Made by a program: the position numbers and the translations under genes. The notes under the pieces are model-generated. The model was not told the origin of the DNA. It was given only the letters and a program-made list of their open reading frames with translations, and made no database searches. Of a stretch of 64,000 nt of DNA, positions 1 through 7,618 are shown piece by piece. This DNA comes from JBIOJM01 sp044450785 (lineage in GTDB: Bacteria > Planctomycetota > Planctomycetia > Isosphaerales > Isosphaeraceae). How positions within the stretch are numbered: position 1 is the first letter of the stretch; each line of letters starts with the position of its first letter. The stretch is taken from positions 1 to 64,000 of the forward strand of contig JBIOJM010000006.1 of the NCBI GenBank assembly GCA_044450785.1, written 5' to 3'.

Positions 1-143
1 CGCCTGGCGGTGAGCGCAGCCGAGGAGCCCCGCAGGTCCGAGCCGGTCACGTCCAAGGGGTGGCGCTGCGCGCACACGACATGCACGAACACAGCCAGGT
101 TGGTGGCGTGGGCTCGCCGGCTGCCGGATCGTTATTGCCGAGA

Positions 144-550
144 TCACGGATTGGACCTTTCCGGGGCGTCAGGCAGAACCCGGCCGGACGGCGTGTAAGG
201 GAAGAAATCGCGCACAAGGTCGCGGAAGGCTTCCCCGAACGGTACGGCGATTGCGTTTCGTTCAGCAAGGGCGTCGGCTCGTAAATGGTCGTGGAAATAC
301 CGCTGAGCAGGTTGCATAGCGCCGAGGTGATCGCGAAGTTGCAGCCGGGGACGATGCCAATGTGCGGGCGGGGGAGCTGCAGCATAGCCCGCACGTCGTT
401 GAACTGCATGTCGATCAGCGAAACGATGAAGCCATGGACAATGGCATAGCTGTGCGTCGAGACCAGTTGGCTGACCAGCGTGGGAGATTCTCCGATGCAC
501 GCGCCATCCGGATTTGGACTTATTTCGAGTAGCCCATTGTGAACGAACGA
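144..550 (-). pseudogene. Frameshifted small hypothetical protein
   Basis: No family is recognised. Reading the minus strand from about 550, a natural-looking frame (residues such as HGFIVSLIDM and IGIVPGCNFAITSALCNLL) runs to about position 265, then turns into a low-complexity shadow. From the same place a neighbouring frame takes over (AIAVPFGEAFRDLVRDFFPY) and stops at 144. The join needs a one-base correction, so this is a frameshifted gene, a sequencing error or, less likely, recoding. No ATG opens the first frame; GTG/TTG or an upstream start inside the helicase 3' end would be needed. It lies directly downstream of the helicase gene on the same strand, so it could be a third, now broken, member of that operon. 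Confidence 0.4.
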
Positions 551-558
551 GCTTCCCT

Positions 559-3500
559 TTAGCTGAAGTGCGCCTCGATGATCCTGTTGGCGTCCTGGCT
601 CAGCTTCCCGGATTCTTCAGTCACGACGAGCCTGCCTGGAAAGAAGCGATGGTACCAGGCCTTCTTGGTTTCCCAATGGTTTCGATACGCCTCTTGGTCG
701 AGCCGACCAACGTGCTCCCAGTACCATTCGTCGCCTCTGGCATTGATCGTGAAGTCAGGTAAGTAGAACGTTCCGTCTTTGGCAAAGAGGGCCACCTCGT
801 AGCGGAAGGGAATGTCCCGCTCAGCGAGCATGTTGGCGATGATGACCTCGGATTCCGACCGGACCATGATTTCTGTCAAGGTTCTGTGGATCCTGCCCTC
901 CTCGTACCATGCCCCCATCGTCTGGAACGCCTCGGGGATCGGTCGGAGCTCGAACAGCGACGAATTGATCTTCACGAGGTAGGATTGCTCTGGCCGTCGC
1001 ATGGTAAGTAGTGGCGAGATGTCCTCCTCGACCAACAGGGTGCAATGACCGCTCGCCCGCGTCAGACCCGTGTAGAATAGTTCGCGGGATAGGAGAGCCT
1101 TCTTGTACTTGGGGACGACGAAATACACCCGGCCGAACTCGCTTCCCTGAGCTTTGTGCACCGAGATTGCATAGGCAAGTTCGAGGTTGGCGGTGACCGC
1201 GCCCTCCGAACCGTAGTCGGCCCAATAATCCCGCTTGCGGGAGAAGACGACCTGGAGGCGACGAATCTGGAAACCTGAGGATTTCCACTTTGAGCCGTCG
1301 AACCCGTGAGGTTTTGTAAACCCAAGTTCGCCGTTGAAGACCTCGATCCTCTCCGTCTTGTGGCTCTTCAGGCTGTAGGCGTACATCGGATTCGACTTGG
1401 CCCGGTTGATCACCTGCATGACCTTGTCAAAGAGGGCGATGCCGCCCACATTACGCCCGTGCTCGAGTGGCCTACCGCGGACCAATTCCTGCAGCAGCAC
1501 ATTGAGGTGTTCGGTACCCAACTGTTCTCCGCGATAGGGGGAGATCACCTGGTACTTCTCGGGCTGTTCATCAAACCCGACACTCCAGAGCTCGTAGGGA
1601 CGTGCGGGGTCGAGCATCCTCTTGGTGTCATTCTCCAAGTCTGCGACCAGGGTCTTTCGGAGCTTCTCGGCAAGATCCTCAGAGCCCTTCCAGTAAATGA
1701 CTCGCAGGTCCGGGCAGACCTCGCCTCCCTCCTGGATTTTCCGCAACACATGCTCTGGAGGCGGGTCGGCCTCCTCCCGCCGATCAACGCCGCCGTCCTT
1801 TCGAACATACAGCGATGCCAGATCAAGAATACCGGTACCCCGACCTGTCACCCGGTTCTCCATCTGTCGGACGTTGATCGCCAAGGTCCCGATGCTCTCC
1901 GGACCTTGCGACCCCATCCAGTCGATGGTGTCGGAGAAAACGCGTCCCCGACCGATTGGTGGTAATTGGTTCGGGTCCCCGACGAAGATTAGACGCTGCA
2001 CGGTCCGGAAGTTGATCGCCCGAAAGAGAGCAGCGATCAGCTCCAGATTCACCATCGAAGCCTCGTCGATGATGTAGGTCGTCTTGCTCTCCTCCCGTCT
2101 ACCTCCGCTCCGACGGAAGGTCATATTGTCGTTCAGCCAGCCGTGCTGGGCCAGGAACGAGTGGATTGTCGTCGCGTCCTTGCCGACCCGCTCGCGGATC
2201 CGGTCGGCAGCCTTGCCCGTCGGGGCGAGAAGCTGGAACGAAGTCCCACCGCCGTGGGCCTTCTCGATCGCCTTGACGAGGGCACTGATGATCGTCGTTT
2301 TTCCCGTCCCCGCAGCCCCCGAAACGACGCAGATCGGCCGGACGAAGATCTTCTCGCAGACCTCGGCCTGTCCCAGGATCGCCTCGCCGTATTCCTTTGG
2401 ATTCTTCTTCGCGAGATCACTCGTCTCGTCGAAGAGGAAGCGTTGCCAGTGCTCCAGAGTCACCGGCGAGCGGAGGGAGATGTCGGGTCGATTCGCCAGG
2501 TCACGGACGACCCGTTCGACCAGTCGTTCGTCGTCGTAGATTTGTTTCAGATAGAGGAACTTCTTCCCATCCAGTTCTCGGGCGGTGAGGGCTTTCTCGA
2601 GATCCTCTTCATCGACGGCGAGGTAGCGTTCGGTGAACTGATGACGCTTCCACTCGGGGAGCAAGCTGAGGCGGTGATCGACATCGTGGATGACCTGGGC
2701 CGCCGTCATGAAGGTGTGCCTATCTTCCCGACGGAGCCGCTCGACGCAGAGGGCCCGAAAGCGGCGCCAGTCGTCGAGATCACTGAGCGTATCACCCCCG
2801 AGATCGGGCGAAGGGTGGACCCCGTGGTCGATCTTGCTAAAGGAGATCGTATCGTCCGGCCCGTCGCCCACGAACTGCTCGGAGAGGAGGTATGGGTTAT
2901 CGCTGATTTCCGAAAGGTTGGCCTCGATGCAATTCGCGGCACGATCGTGGGCCAAGATGCGTCCCATCTGACCGACTTGGAGATCAAACCGCGGCAAGAG
3001 GTCCCGGAGGAGGCGTTGCTCGTCCGGAGACTTCAGCTTCCACTGGCGGACCACCCGCTTCGCTTCCTCGGGCGTAAGCGTGACCCACGGTATCGCCTTG
3101 GAACGACCGTCAAGGAATGCGAAGAGGGCGTCACGGGCATCCTTCTCATCGCCCCGTTCGACTTGTTTTCGGTACGGCATGATCGCCGGACTGAATTCGA
3201 GGTAATCCAGCACCTTCGTGAGGCCAGGATAGAGACCCCGGCACTCCCACAGTTCGGCGATCAGCGACTGGAGCCACTGGAGGCGGATCGGCCAGTCCTC
3301 GGACCGGTCGCCCATGTCGCGTAAGGCCGTCACCTTATCGAGCATTTGCTCGACCATGACGAGTGCGTCGTCATCGGTAAACTGGCGGGTCGCATACTTG
3401 AAGTTCCGGGGGTTCTCCGGGACGCAGAGGAACTTCGCCAGGACGTCCGGCTGATCCAGGAAGCCGTGATACGGGAGTCGAAAGCCCTCGTCGGGGTAGT

Positions 3501-4125
3501 GCGATGTGACAGGGAGCTGCCATACGAAGCCTCCGCCGTACTTATTCTTGGTCGTCTCCGAGCAGTTCTCGTAGAACATGATGTCACCGAGGGCTTTGAC
3601 CCGCGACATGCCGACGATCACATAGCGCTTGTTGTCATCCTCGCTGAAGGGGTTGCTATAGTTGGCATAGTAGAAGATCAGGCTGCGGTCAGGCTTGACA
3701 CGGGCCCAATAATCTCGAGCCAGTTTGAGTCGCAGGTCGTAATCAAACCCCCGGTCCCCTTCCCTTCGGACACCTTCTGCGTTGTACATATCGTCGTAGT
3801 CCCAGAGGCAAACGGTCGCCGCAGGCAAGTTCCACCCCCTCCTGCGAGAGCCATCGCGGAAGAAGTTGGGAGGGTCCGCGTATGCCGTCAACTCCTTCGT
3901 GCCGAAGGCGTTTATGCTGTACATGCACGGGGGTATGTCTTTGAGCTCACTGCAACATCGACCTGCGTTCGTTTTCTCCCATTCCAGATCCCGCTGCTCG
4001 GCGATCATCTCGCCTGGATAGGAGGCCGATCCAACGCAGTATGTGTTCGCGGCCGGGTCGCGGCAGATTCGGCCATTCCAGCCGTCCATGTGCCAGGCGA
4101 CCCGGGCTGACAAGTGCATAGTCAT
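559..4125 (-). CDS. RecD-like SF1 helicase with C-terminal nuclease-like domain
   Basis: A 1188-residue ATP-dependent DNA helicase. Seen: Walker A GAAGTGKTT near residue 601, Walker B IIDEAS near 684, a GDPNQLPP motif near 716, a UvrD_C_2-type motif VHKAQGSEF near 986 and FYTGLTRA near 1017, which together are the RecD/TraA-like SF1 order. The last 110 residues contain a PDF...YWEH(V)G...K pattern typical of PD-(D/E)xK-type nuclease folds attached to helicases. The first 590 residues have no domain I can name; they include a Cys-rich stretch (residues 40-70) and an acidic region. The ATG at 4125 follows GGGAGG by 5 nt; an ATG at 4119 is an alternative. The gene starts 30 bp after the OLD-family gene, so the two are probably co-transcribed. 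This is larger than RecD2 (about 720-800 residues). A role in phage defence is inferred from context. Confidence 0.82.
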   Translation of the reverse strand: MTMHLSARVAWHMDGWNGRICRDPAANTYCVGSASYPGEMIAEQRDLEWEKTNAGRCCSELKDIPPCMYSINAFGTKELTAYADPPNFFRDGSRRRGWNLPAATVCLWDYDDMYNAEGVRREGDRGFDYDLRLKLARDYWARVKPDRSLIFYYANYSNPFSEDDNKRYVIVGMSRVKALGDIMFYENCSETTKNKYGGGFVWQLPVTSHYPDEGFRLPYHGFLDQPDVLAKFLCVPENPRNFKYATRQFTDDDALVMVEQMLDKVTALRDMGDRSEDWPIRLQWLQSLIAELWECRGLYPGLTKVLDYLEFSPAIMPYRKQVERGDEKDARDALFAFLDGRSKAIPWVTLTPEEAKRVVRQWKLKSPDEQRLLRDLLPRFDLQVGQMGRILAHDRAANCIEANLSEISDNPYLLSEQFVGDGPDDTISFSKIDHGVHPSPDLGGDTLSDLDDWRRFRALCVERLRREDRHTFMTAAQVIHDVDHRLSLLPEWKRHQFTERYLAVDEEDLEKALTARELDGKKFLYLKQIYDDERLVERVVRDLANRPDISLRSPVTLEHWQRFLFDETSDLAKKNPKEYGEAILGQAEVCEKIFVRPICVVSGAAGTGKTTIISALVKAIEKAHGGGTSFQLLAPTGKAADRIRERVGKDATTIHSFLAQHGWLNDNMTFRRSGGRREESKTTYIIDEASMVNLELIAALFRAINFRTVQRLIFVGDPNQLPPIGRGRVFSDTIDWMGSQGPESIGTLAINVRQMENRVTGRGTGILDLASLYVRKDGGVDRREEADPPPEHVLRKIQEGGEVCPDLRVIYWKGSEDLAEKLRKTLVADLENDTKRMLDPARPYELWSVGFDEQPEKYQVISPYRGEQLGTEHLNVLLQELVRGRPLEHGRNVGGIALFDKVMQVINRAKSNPMYAYSLKSHKTERIEVFNGELGFTKPHGFDGSKWKSSGFQIRRLQVVFSRKRDYWADYGSEGAVTANLELAYAISVHKAQGSEFGRVYFVVPKYKKALLSRELFYTGLTRASGHCTLLVEEDISPLLTMRRPEQSYLVKINSSLFELRPIPEAFQTMGAWYEEGRIHRTLTEIMVRSESEVIIANMLAERDIPFRYEVALFAKDGTFYLPDFTINARGDEWYWEHVGRLDQEAYRNHWETKKAWYHRFFPGRLVVTEESGKLSQDANRIIEAHFS

Positions 4126-4155
4126 TCAGACCTCCCAACTTACCGCCGTCCGGAC

Positions 4156-5868
4156 TTACAGCCCGAGACGCGAGCGAACCTCCTGGAGAATCTCCAGAAA
4201 CGTCCCTACGTGACTGGGCTTCAGCTTCTTGTCGATGTGCTCAAGGGAAATCACCTTCCCGGGCTGACTGAGACCGTAATGATAGGTGCCGTCCTTGTAG
4301 CGGTTCGACTCTTCCAGAGCCTTGCTCCCGTGCTCCGCGACGAACGCAGACATGAACCCGGCGGGAAACATGTCCTCGGCTTCCACTGGGGCCTCAGAGG
4401 GGTCCATCTTCCGCCAGTTGCGATACGTCATTGCGAGCTTGCCGTCCCAGCCGTACTTGGTGGTGAGGAGTCTCTGGGCTTCCTTGCCGATCGCGTCCCA
4501 GTCGAAAAGGCACGCGATCGGGAAATCCCTTCCCACCATCTGGCGGAGCAGCAATGCTTGGAGGGCCGACTTATAGGCCCCTGCGTCGTGGCGAATCTCC
4601 AAACCATCCAGCAAATCCGGACGCTGGGCGATCTTCGCGGATCGCGTCAGATAAAAAAGGTCGCCATGACCCTCGACGAACAAAACGCCCTTGGCGGCGG
4701 CGGTGATCGGCTCGATCAGATCGAGCATGTTCGGCATCAGTGTGTCAGCGAACAGGCTTCCGATAACCGGGGTGAGCCTCTCGTTGCCACGGACGGGATC
4801 GCTGATCTGGGTGTGACCGTCCGGGTACTTGGTGAACGCCGTTATGCACGTGCTCGCCGACCGCTCGATCAAGAATGGTGAGTGCGTTGTTACCAGCAGA
4901 GTCAGATCCTCACGCTTGGCGAGTTGGACGAGGTCGGAACGGAGTTCATTCTGGGCGCCGGGGTGGAGAAATGATTCTGGCTCCTCAACCGCGAGGATGA
5001 GGCTCCGCTTGGAGTGCTGGGCGAGGCAACTCAAGAGGGCTACGAGGAGTGCTCCGCGTATTCCAGTGCCCTTGTTGAGAAGCGATGTCTCCGCCGTATC
5101 AGTGAGCCAGATATCCGACTGGGCGAGTGTCTCGGTGAGGGTTAGTGCATGCGGGCGAATCGAGACAGCAGTCAACTCGCCCATCAGTTCCCGAAGGTGA
5201 TTGAACGTATGCGACTCGAGCGGGCGGAGGAGATCTTCGACGACTCCATTCAGATAGTCCTGGCGATGCCGCTCGGCCTTGTCCATGTGCTCGCTCAGAT
5301 GGTCGCGGAGCACGGTGTGGAGGAGTTCGCGAAACGTGCTCACGAGGAAGTTGCCCAAACTCTCGCCGCTTTTTACATAAATGAAGCGGATGCATTTCTT
5401 GAACTGCTTCAAGGCCTTATTGAGCATCTCGGGTTTGCCACGCCTGGCCCCCGCTCCCCGGACGAGAAATCCCCCCTCGGGGGCATGATTGGAGCTGTAG
5501 GCGACTCTGAAATGGATATCCCCAGCCTTGGCATAGGGATTCGTCGCGCCCGTGTCTTCCTCATACTTGCCGACGAGCTTGAGCAGGGTGCGTTCAACCG
5601 GGATTGTCGGATCGCACGAGAACGACAGCGTGATCGTCGGATAAGCTCGGGACGCTTGGGATGGAACGTCGACGTCGGGATTGAATGAATTGCGGTCCGC
5701 GGGATCAAGAGCCAAGGCGATGGCCCGGAGAAGGTTCGACTTGCCGCAGTTGTTGGGGCCGACGAGCAAGTTCAAGCCCGATCCCACCCGCAGGGTTTCC
5801 CCCCGGGTACTTCCGTTGTTCCCGAAATAGCTGCGATAGTTCTTCACAGAGACACTGGTCAGCTTCAT
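4156..5868 (-). CDS. OLD-family ATP-dependent endonuclease (AAA ATPase + TOPRIM)
   Basis: A 570-residue protein with an N-terminal SMC/RecF-like start (LTSVSVKNYRSY), Walker A GPNNCGKSN at residues 37-45, Walker B LAVEEPESFLHP near 293 and a TTHSPF histidine switch about 30 residues later. A C-terminal TOPRIM domain follows, with VLFVEGHGD near 395 and LFDWDAIG near 453, supplying the acidic metal ligands. This is the OLD nuclease layout, and the length is close to GajA of Gabija. OLD proteins cleave DNA under nucleotide control. The ATG at 5868 has GAAAGG upstream at proper spacing and is preferred over an in-frame TTG at 5886. The adjacent helicase gene fits a class 2 OLD/helicase pair. A general RecF-like repair role is the alternative. 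Confidence 0.85.
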   Translation of the reverse strand: MKLTSVSVKNYRSYFGNNGSTRGETLRVGSGLNLLVGPNNCGKSNLLRAIALALDPADRNSFNPDVDVPSQASRAYPTITLSFSCDPTIPVERTLLKLVGKYEEDTGATNPYAKAGDIHFRVAYSSNHAPEGGFLVRGAGARRGKPEMLNKALKQFKKCIRFIYVKSGESLGNFLVSTFRELLHTVLRDHLSEHMDKAERHRQDYLNGVVEDLLRPLESHTFNHLRELMGELTAVSIRPHALTLTETLAQSDIWLTDTAETSLLNKGTGIRGALLVALLSCLAQHSKRSLILAVEEPESFLHPGAQNELRSDLVQLAKREDLTLLVTTHSPFLIERSASTCITAFTKYPDGHTQISDPVRGNERLTPVIGSLFADTLMPNMLDLIEPITAAAKGVLFVEGHGDLFYLTRSAKIAQRPDLLDGLEIRHDAGAYKSALQALLLRQMVGRDFPIACLFDWDAIGKEAQRLLTTKYGWDGKLAMTYRNWRKMDPSEAPVEAEDMFPAGFMSAFVAEHGSKALEESNRYKDGTYHYGLSQPGKVISLEHIDKKLKPSHVGTFLEILQEVRSRLGL

Positions 5869-5929
5869 GGGTGAGCCTTTCGACAAGCTTCATCGCTCGT
5901 ATCCCTCTGCGAGCCGACACCGATTCTCC

Positions 5930-6115
5930 TCAGGTTGAGTAGAGCTTGTTGGCACTCCACGTCTCGAACCGAATACGTGGCTTGCCGTCCTTCGTCCCGT
6001 CCATTGCCCGAGTGAATCGCTCTGTACTCTTTTCCGGATCGAGATCGGGGAAAACCTTCTGAGCGACAGCGAGCAACTCAAACTCTTGGCATCCTACACC
6101 TTTGGCAGTGGTCTA
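5930..6115 (-). pseudogene. Decayed ORF: C-terminal-like fragment behind an in-frame stop
   Basis: Sixty codons end at TGA 5930-5932 and read like real protein (KVFPDLDPEKSTERF, RIRFETWSANKLYST). A TAG at 6113-6115 closes the frame on the N-terminal side, and the same frame continues beyond it with another protein-like stretch (residues around NQEVVKRASTIAQFRW, to about 6260). No ATG lies within the 60 codons; only an internal TTG is available. The likely explanations are a truncated or nonsense-mutated gene, or a chance frame. It ends 61 bp before the OLD-nuclease start on the same strand, so it may be the remains of an upstream operon member. No family is recognised. Confidence 0.3.
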
Positions 6116-6467
6116 GCCAAATTTGACACCACAGTTCACAACCGGCATTTCCGGATTCCAACGAAACTGCGCAATCGTCGAGGCTCTTTTGACAACCTCT
6201 TGATTGTCCGCTGAGACACCTTCAAGGCGTCGTTTGATCCAGAGGTCAGCCATGCCGCGGACGCGGTTGGGGCATTCACGAGGCGGATCCGCGTGCGGAA
6301 TGCCTCGACGCCCAGTTCGCGAGCAGCGCGGAGTCCTCCTCATGTCGTGCCGCGCCCGGCACAAGACCATCTCGCCTCGACGCCGTTCGATGCTCGGGAT
6401 AATATGGAAAACGAGAATGGACGTGTAACCCGGCTGAGCCTTTTCCCATCCCTCGGAGCAACGTCCT
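6116..6467. other. Intergenic stretch, no intact gene
   Basis: About 350 bp separate the decayed minus-strand ORF from the plus-strand Uma2 gene. Only a weak minus-strand protein-like frame (about 6116-6260) in phase with the fragment at 5930-6115 is visible. No clear promoter, hairpin or repeat was seen. Confidence 0.4.
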
Positions 6468-7163
6468 ATGGCGACGGTTGCCTCGGCACCTCCCGAGATC
6501 GAATACCCCTCCTCGGACGGCGAGCCCATGGCCGAAACCCCACTCCACCGCGACGTGATGCTCGACCTGATCGCCATGCTCAAGGACTGCTTCGCTGCCC
6601 AGCCTGACGTGTACGTATCAGGCAACATGATGATGTACTACGTCGAAGGGAACGCGGACAAAAGTGTCTCCCCCGACGTCTTCGTGTCCCTGGGCATCCC
6701 CAAGTTGCCGGAGCGCGAGATTTACCAGGTCTGGCGCGAGGGGAAGGGGCCGGACGTCGTGATCGAGGTGACTTCGAAGACCACGGCGCGAGTCGACCAG
6801 CGCCGGAAGTTCGATCTCTACCGGGATGTACTCAAAGTCAGCGAGTACTTCCTGTTCGACCCGCGCGACCACTCACTGGCGGGGACATCGCTGTGCGGCT
6901 ATCGGCTGATCGATGACCAGTACGAGTTGATCCCCAAAACCGGGGGCCGGCTGGCCAGCGAGGTGCTGAGCCTTCACCTCGAGTCGTCGGGCGAGCAGCT
7001 CCGGTTGTACGACCCCCAGCGCGCGGTCTACCTGCTGACGCCCGCGGAAATCCGCGAGGCACTCGAGCAGGAGTCGGCCGCCCGCGCCGCCGCTGAGGCT
7101 GAGGTCGAGCGGCTTCAGCGCGAGATCGAGGCCCTCCGCCGCGCCGCGCCACCGGGCCCTTGA
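6468..7163 (+). CDS. Uma2 family (DUF820) putative restriction-endonuclease-fold protein
   Basis: A 231-residue protein of the Uma2/DUF820 family, which has a PD-(D/E)xK nuclease fold and is very abundant in planctomycetes and cyanobacteria; its cellular role is unknown. Seen: HRDVMLDLIAML helix, SPDVFVS (metal-binding Asp) near residue 67, VVIEVTSKTT (catalytic E) near 97, then LYRDVLKVSEYFLFDP. Residues from about 195 on are an Ala/Glu-rich coiled coil (repeated ARAAAEAEVERL-like heptads), a common C-terminal extension. The ATG at 6468 precedes a disordered proline-rich leader. It stands alone, upstream of a duplicated DUF1501 3' end. Confidence 0.85.
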   Translation: MATVASAPPEIEYPSSDGEPMAETPLHRDVMLDLIAMLKDCFAAQPDVYVSGNMMMYYVEGNADKSVSPDVFVSLGIPKLPEREIYQVWREGKGPDVVIEVTSKTTARVDQRRKFDLYRDVLKVSEYFLFDPRDHSLAGTSLCGYRLIDDQYELIPKTGGRLASEVLSLHLESSGEQLRLYDPQRAVYLLTPAEIREALEQESAARAAAEAEVERLQREIEALRRAAPPGP

Positions 7164-7232
7164 GCACGCAACGGTTGGACAATTCTCGCCAATCGCGAGC
7201 CGGCGACCACGTTCGTGGGAACAGTCGAGATC

Positions 7233-7530
7233 TCACGCCAGGATCTCCCGCGCGACGCGTCCGCTGACGCCGGTGAGGCGGAAGTCGCGCCCGCTGTAGC
7301 GGTACGTCAGGCGCTCGTGGTCGAGGCCCATGAGGTGGAGGATCGTGGCGTGCAGGTCGTGGACGTGCATGCGGTTCTCGACCGCCTGCATTCCCAGCTC
7401 GTCGGTCGCGCCATGGACAAACCCCCCTTTGACACCCCCGCCGGCCAGCCACATCGAGAAGCCCAGGCTGTGGTGGTCGCGGCCCTTGGCCCCTTCGGAA
7501 TAAGGGGTCCGGCCAAATTCACCTCCCCAG
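7233..7530. repeat. 298-bp direct repeat, copy A
   Basis: Copy A of a direct repeat whose other copy is the 3' end of the intact DUF1501 gene (9794-10091). Both copies are the same length; I judge them roughly 95% identical by eye. The homology ends sharply at the sequence CACCTCCCCAG. Both copies lie just downstream of a Uma2 gene in the same relative orientation. Confidence 0.8.
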
Positions 7531-7574
7531 AGACTTCCAGACACCCACTTTTCATCGGCGGTGTGCCACGACAT
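7233..7574 (-). pseudogene. DUF1501 C-terminal fragment (duplicated 3' end)
   Basis: From WGGEFGRTPYSEGAKG to the C-terminal EILA the reading is almost identical to the last 99 residues of the intact DUF1501 protein encoded at 9794-11278. The DNA match runs 7233-7530 against 9794-10091 with only scattered substitutions, then stops abruptly. Upstream of the break the frame continues briefly with unrelated residues (RSARDWMSWHTADEKW) to a stop at about 7618, so the fragment lacks the Tat leader and nearly all of the domain. It is a duplication or recombination relic. Confidence 0.8.
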
Positions 7575-7618
7575 CCAGTCGCGCGCCGAACGCTTTGCAA
7601 ATCGGGCCGATTGGTGCT

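Noticed and set aside
1..198. 62-residue plus-strand ORF at the left edge
   Set aside because: Shadow composition, no domain, overlaps the minus-strand frame change.
2143..3324. 393-residue plus-strand ORF
   Set aside because: Antisense to the helicase gene; its text is the Asp/Arg/Leu/Gly/Pro shadow expected of GC-rich third positions and has no domain.
7531..7618. Residues before the DUF1501 fragment as a transposase end
   Set aside because: Only about 30 residues between stops; no IS family motif or inverted repeat seen.
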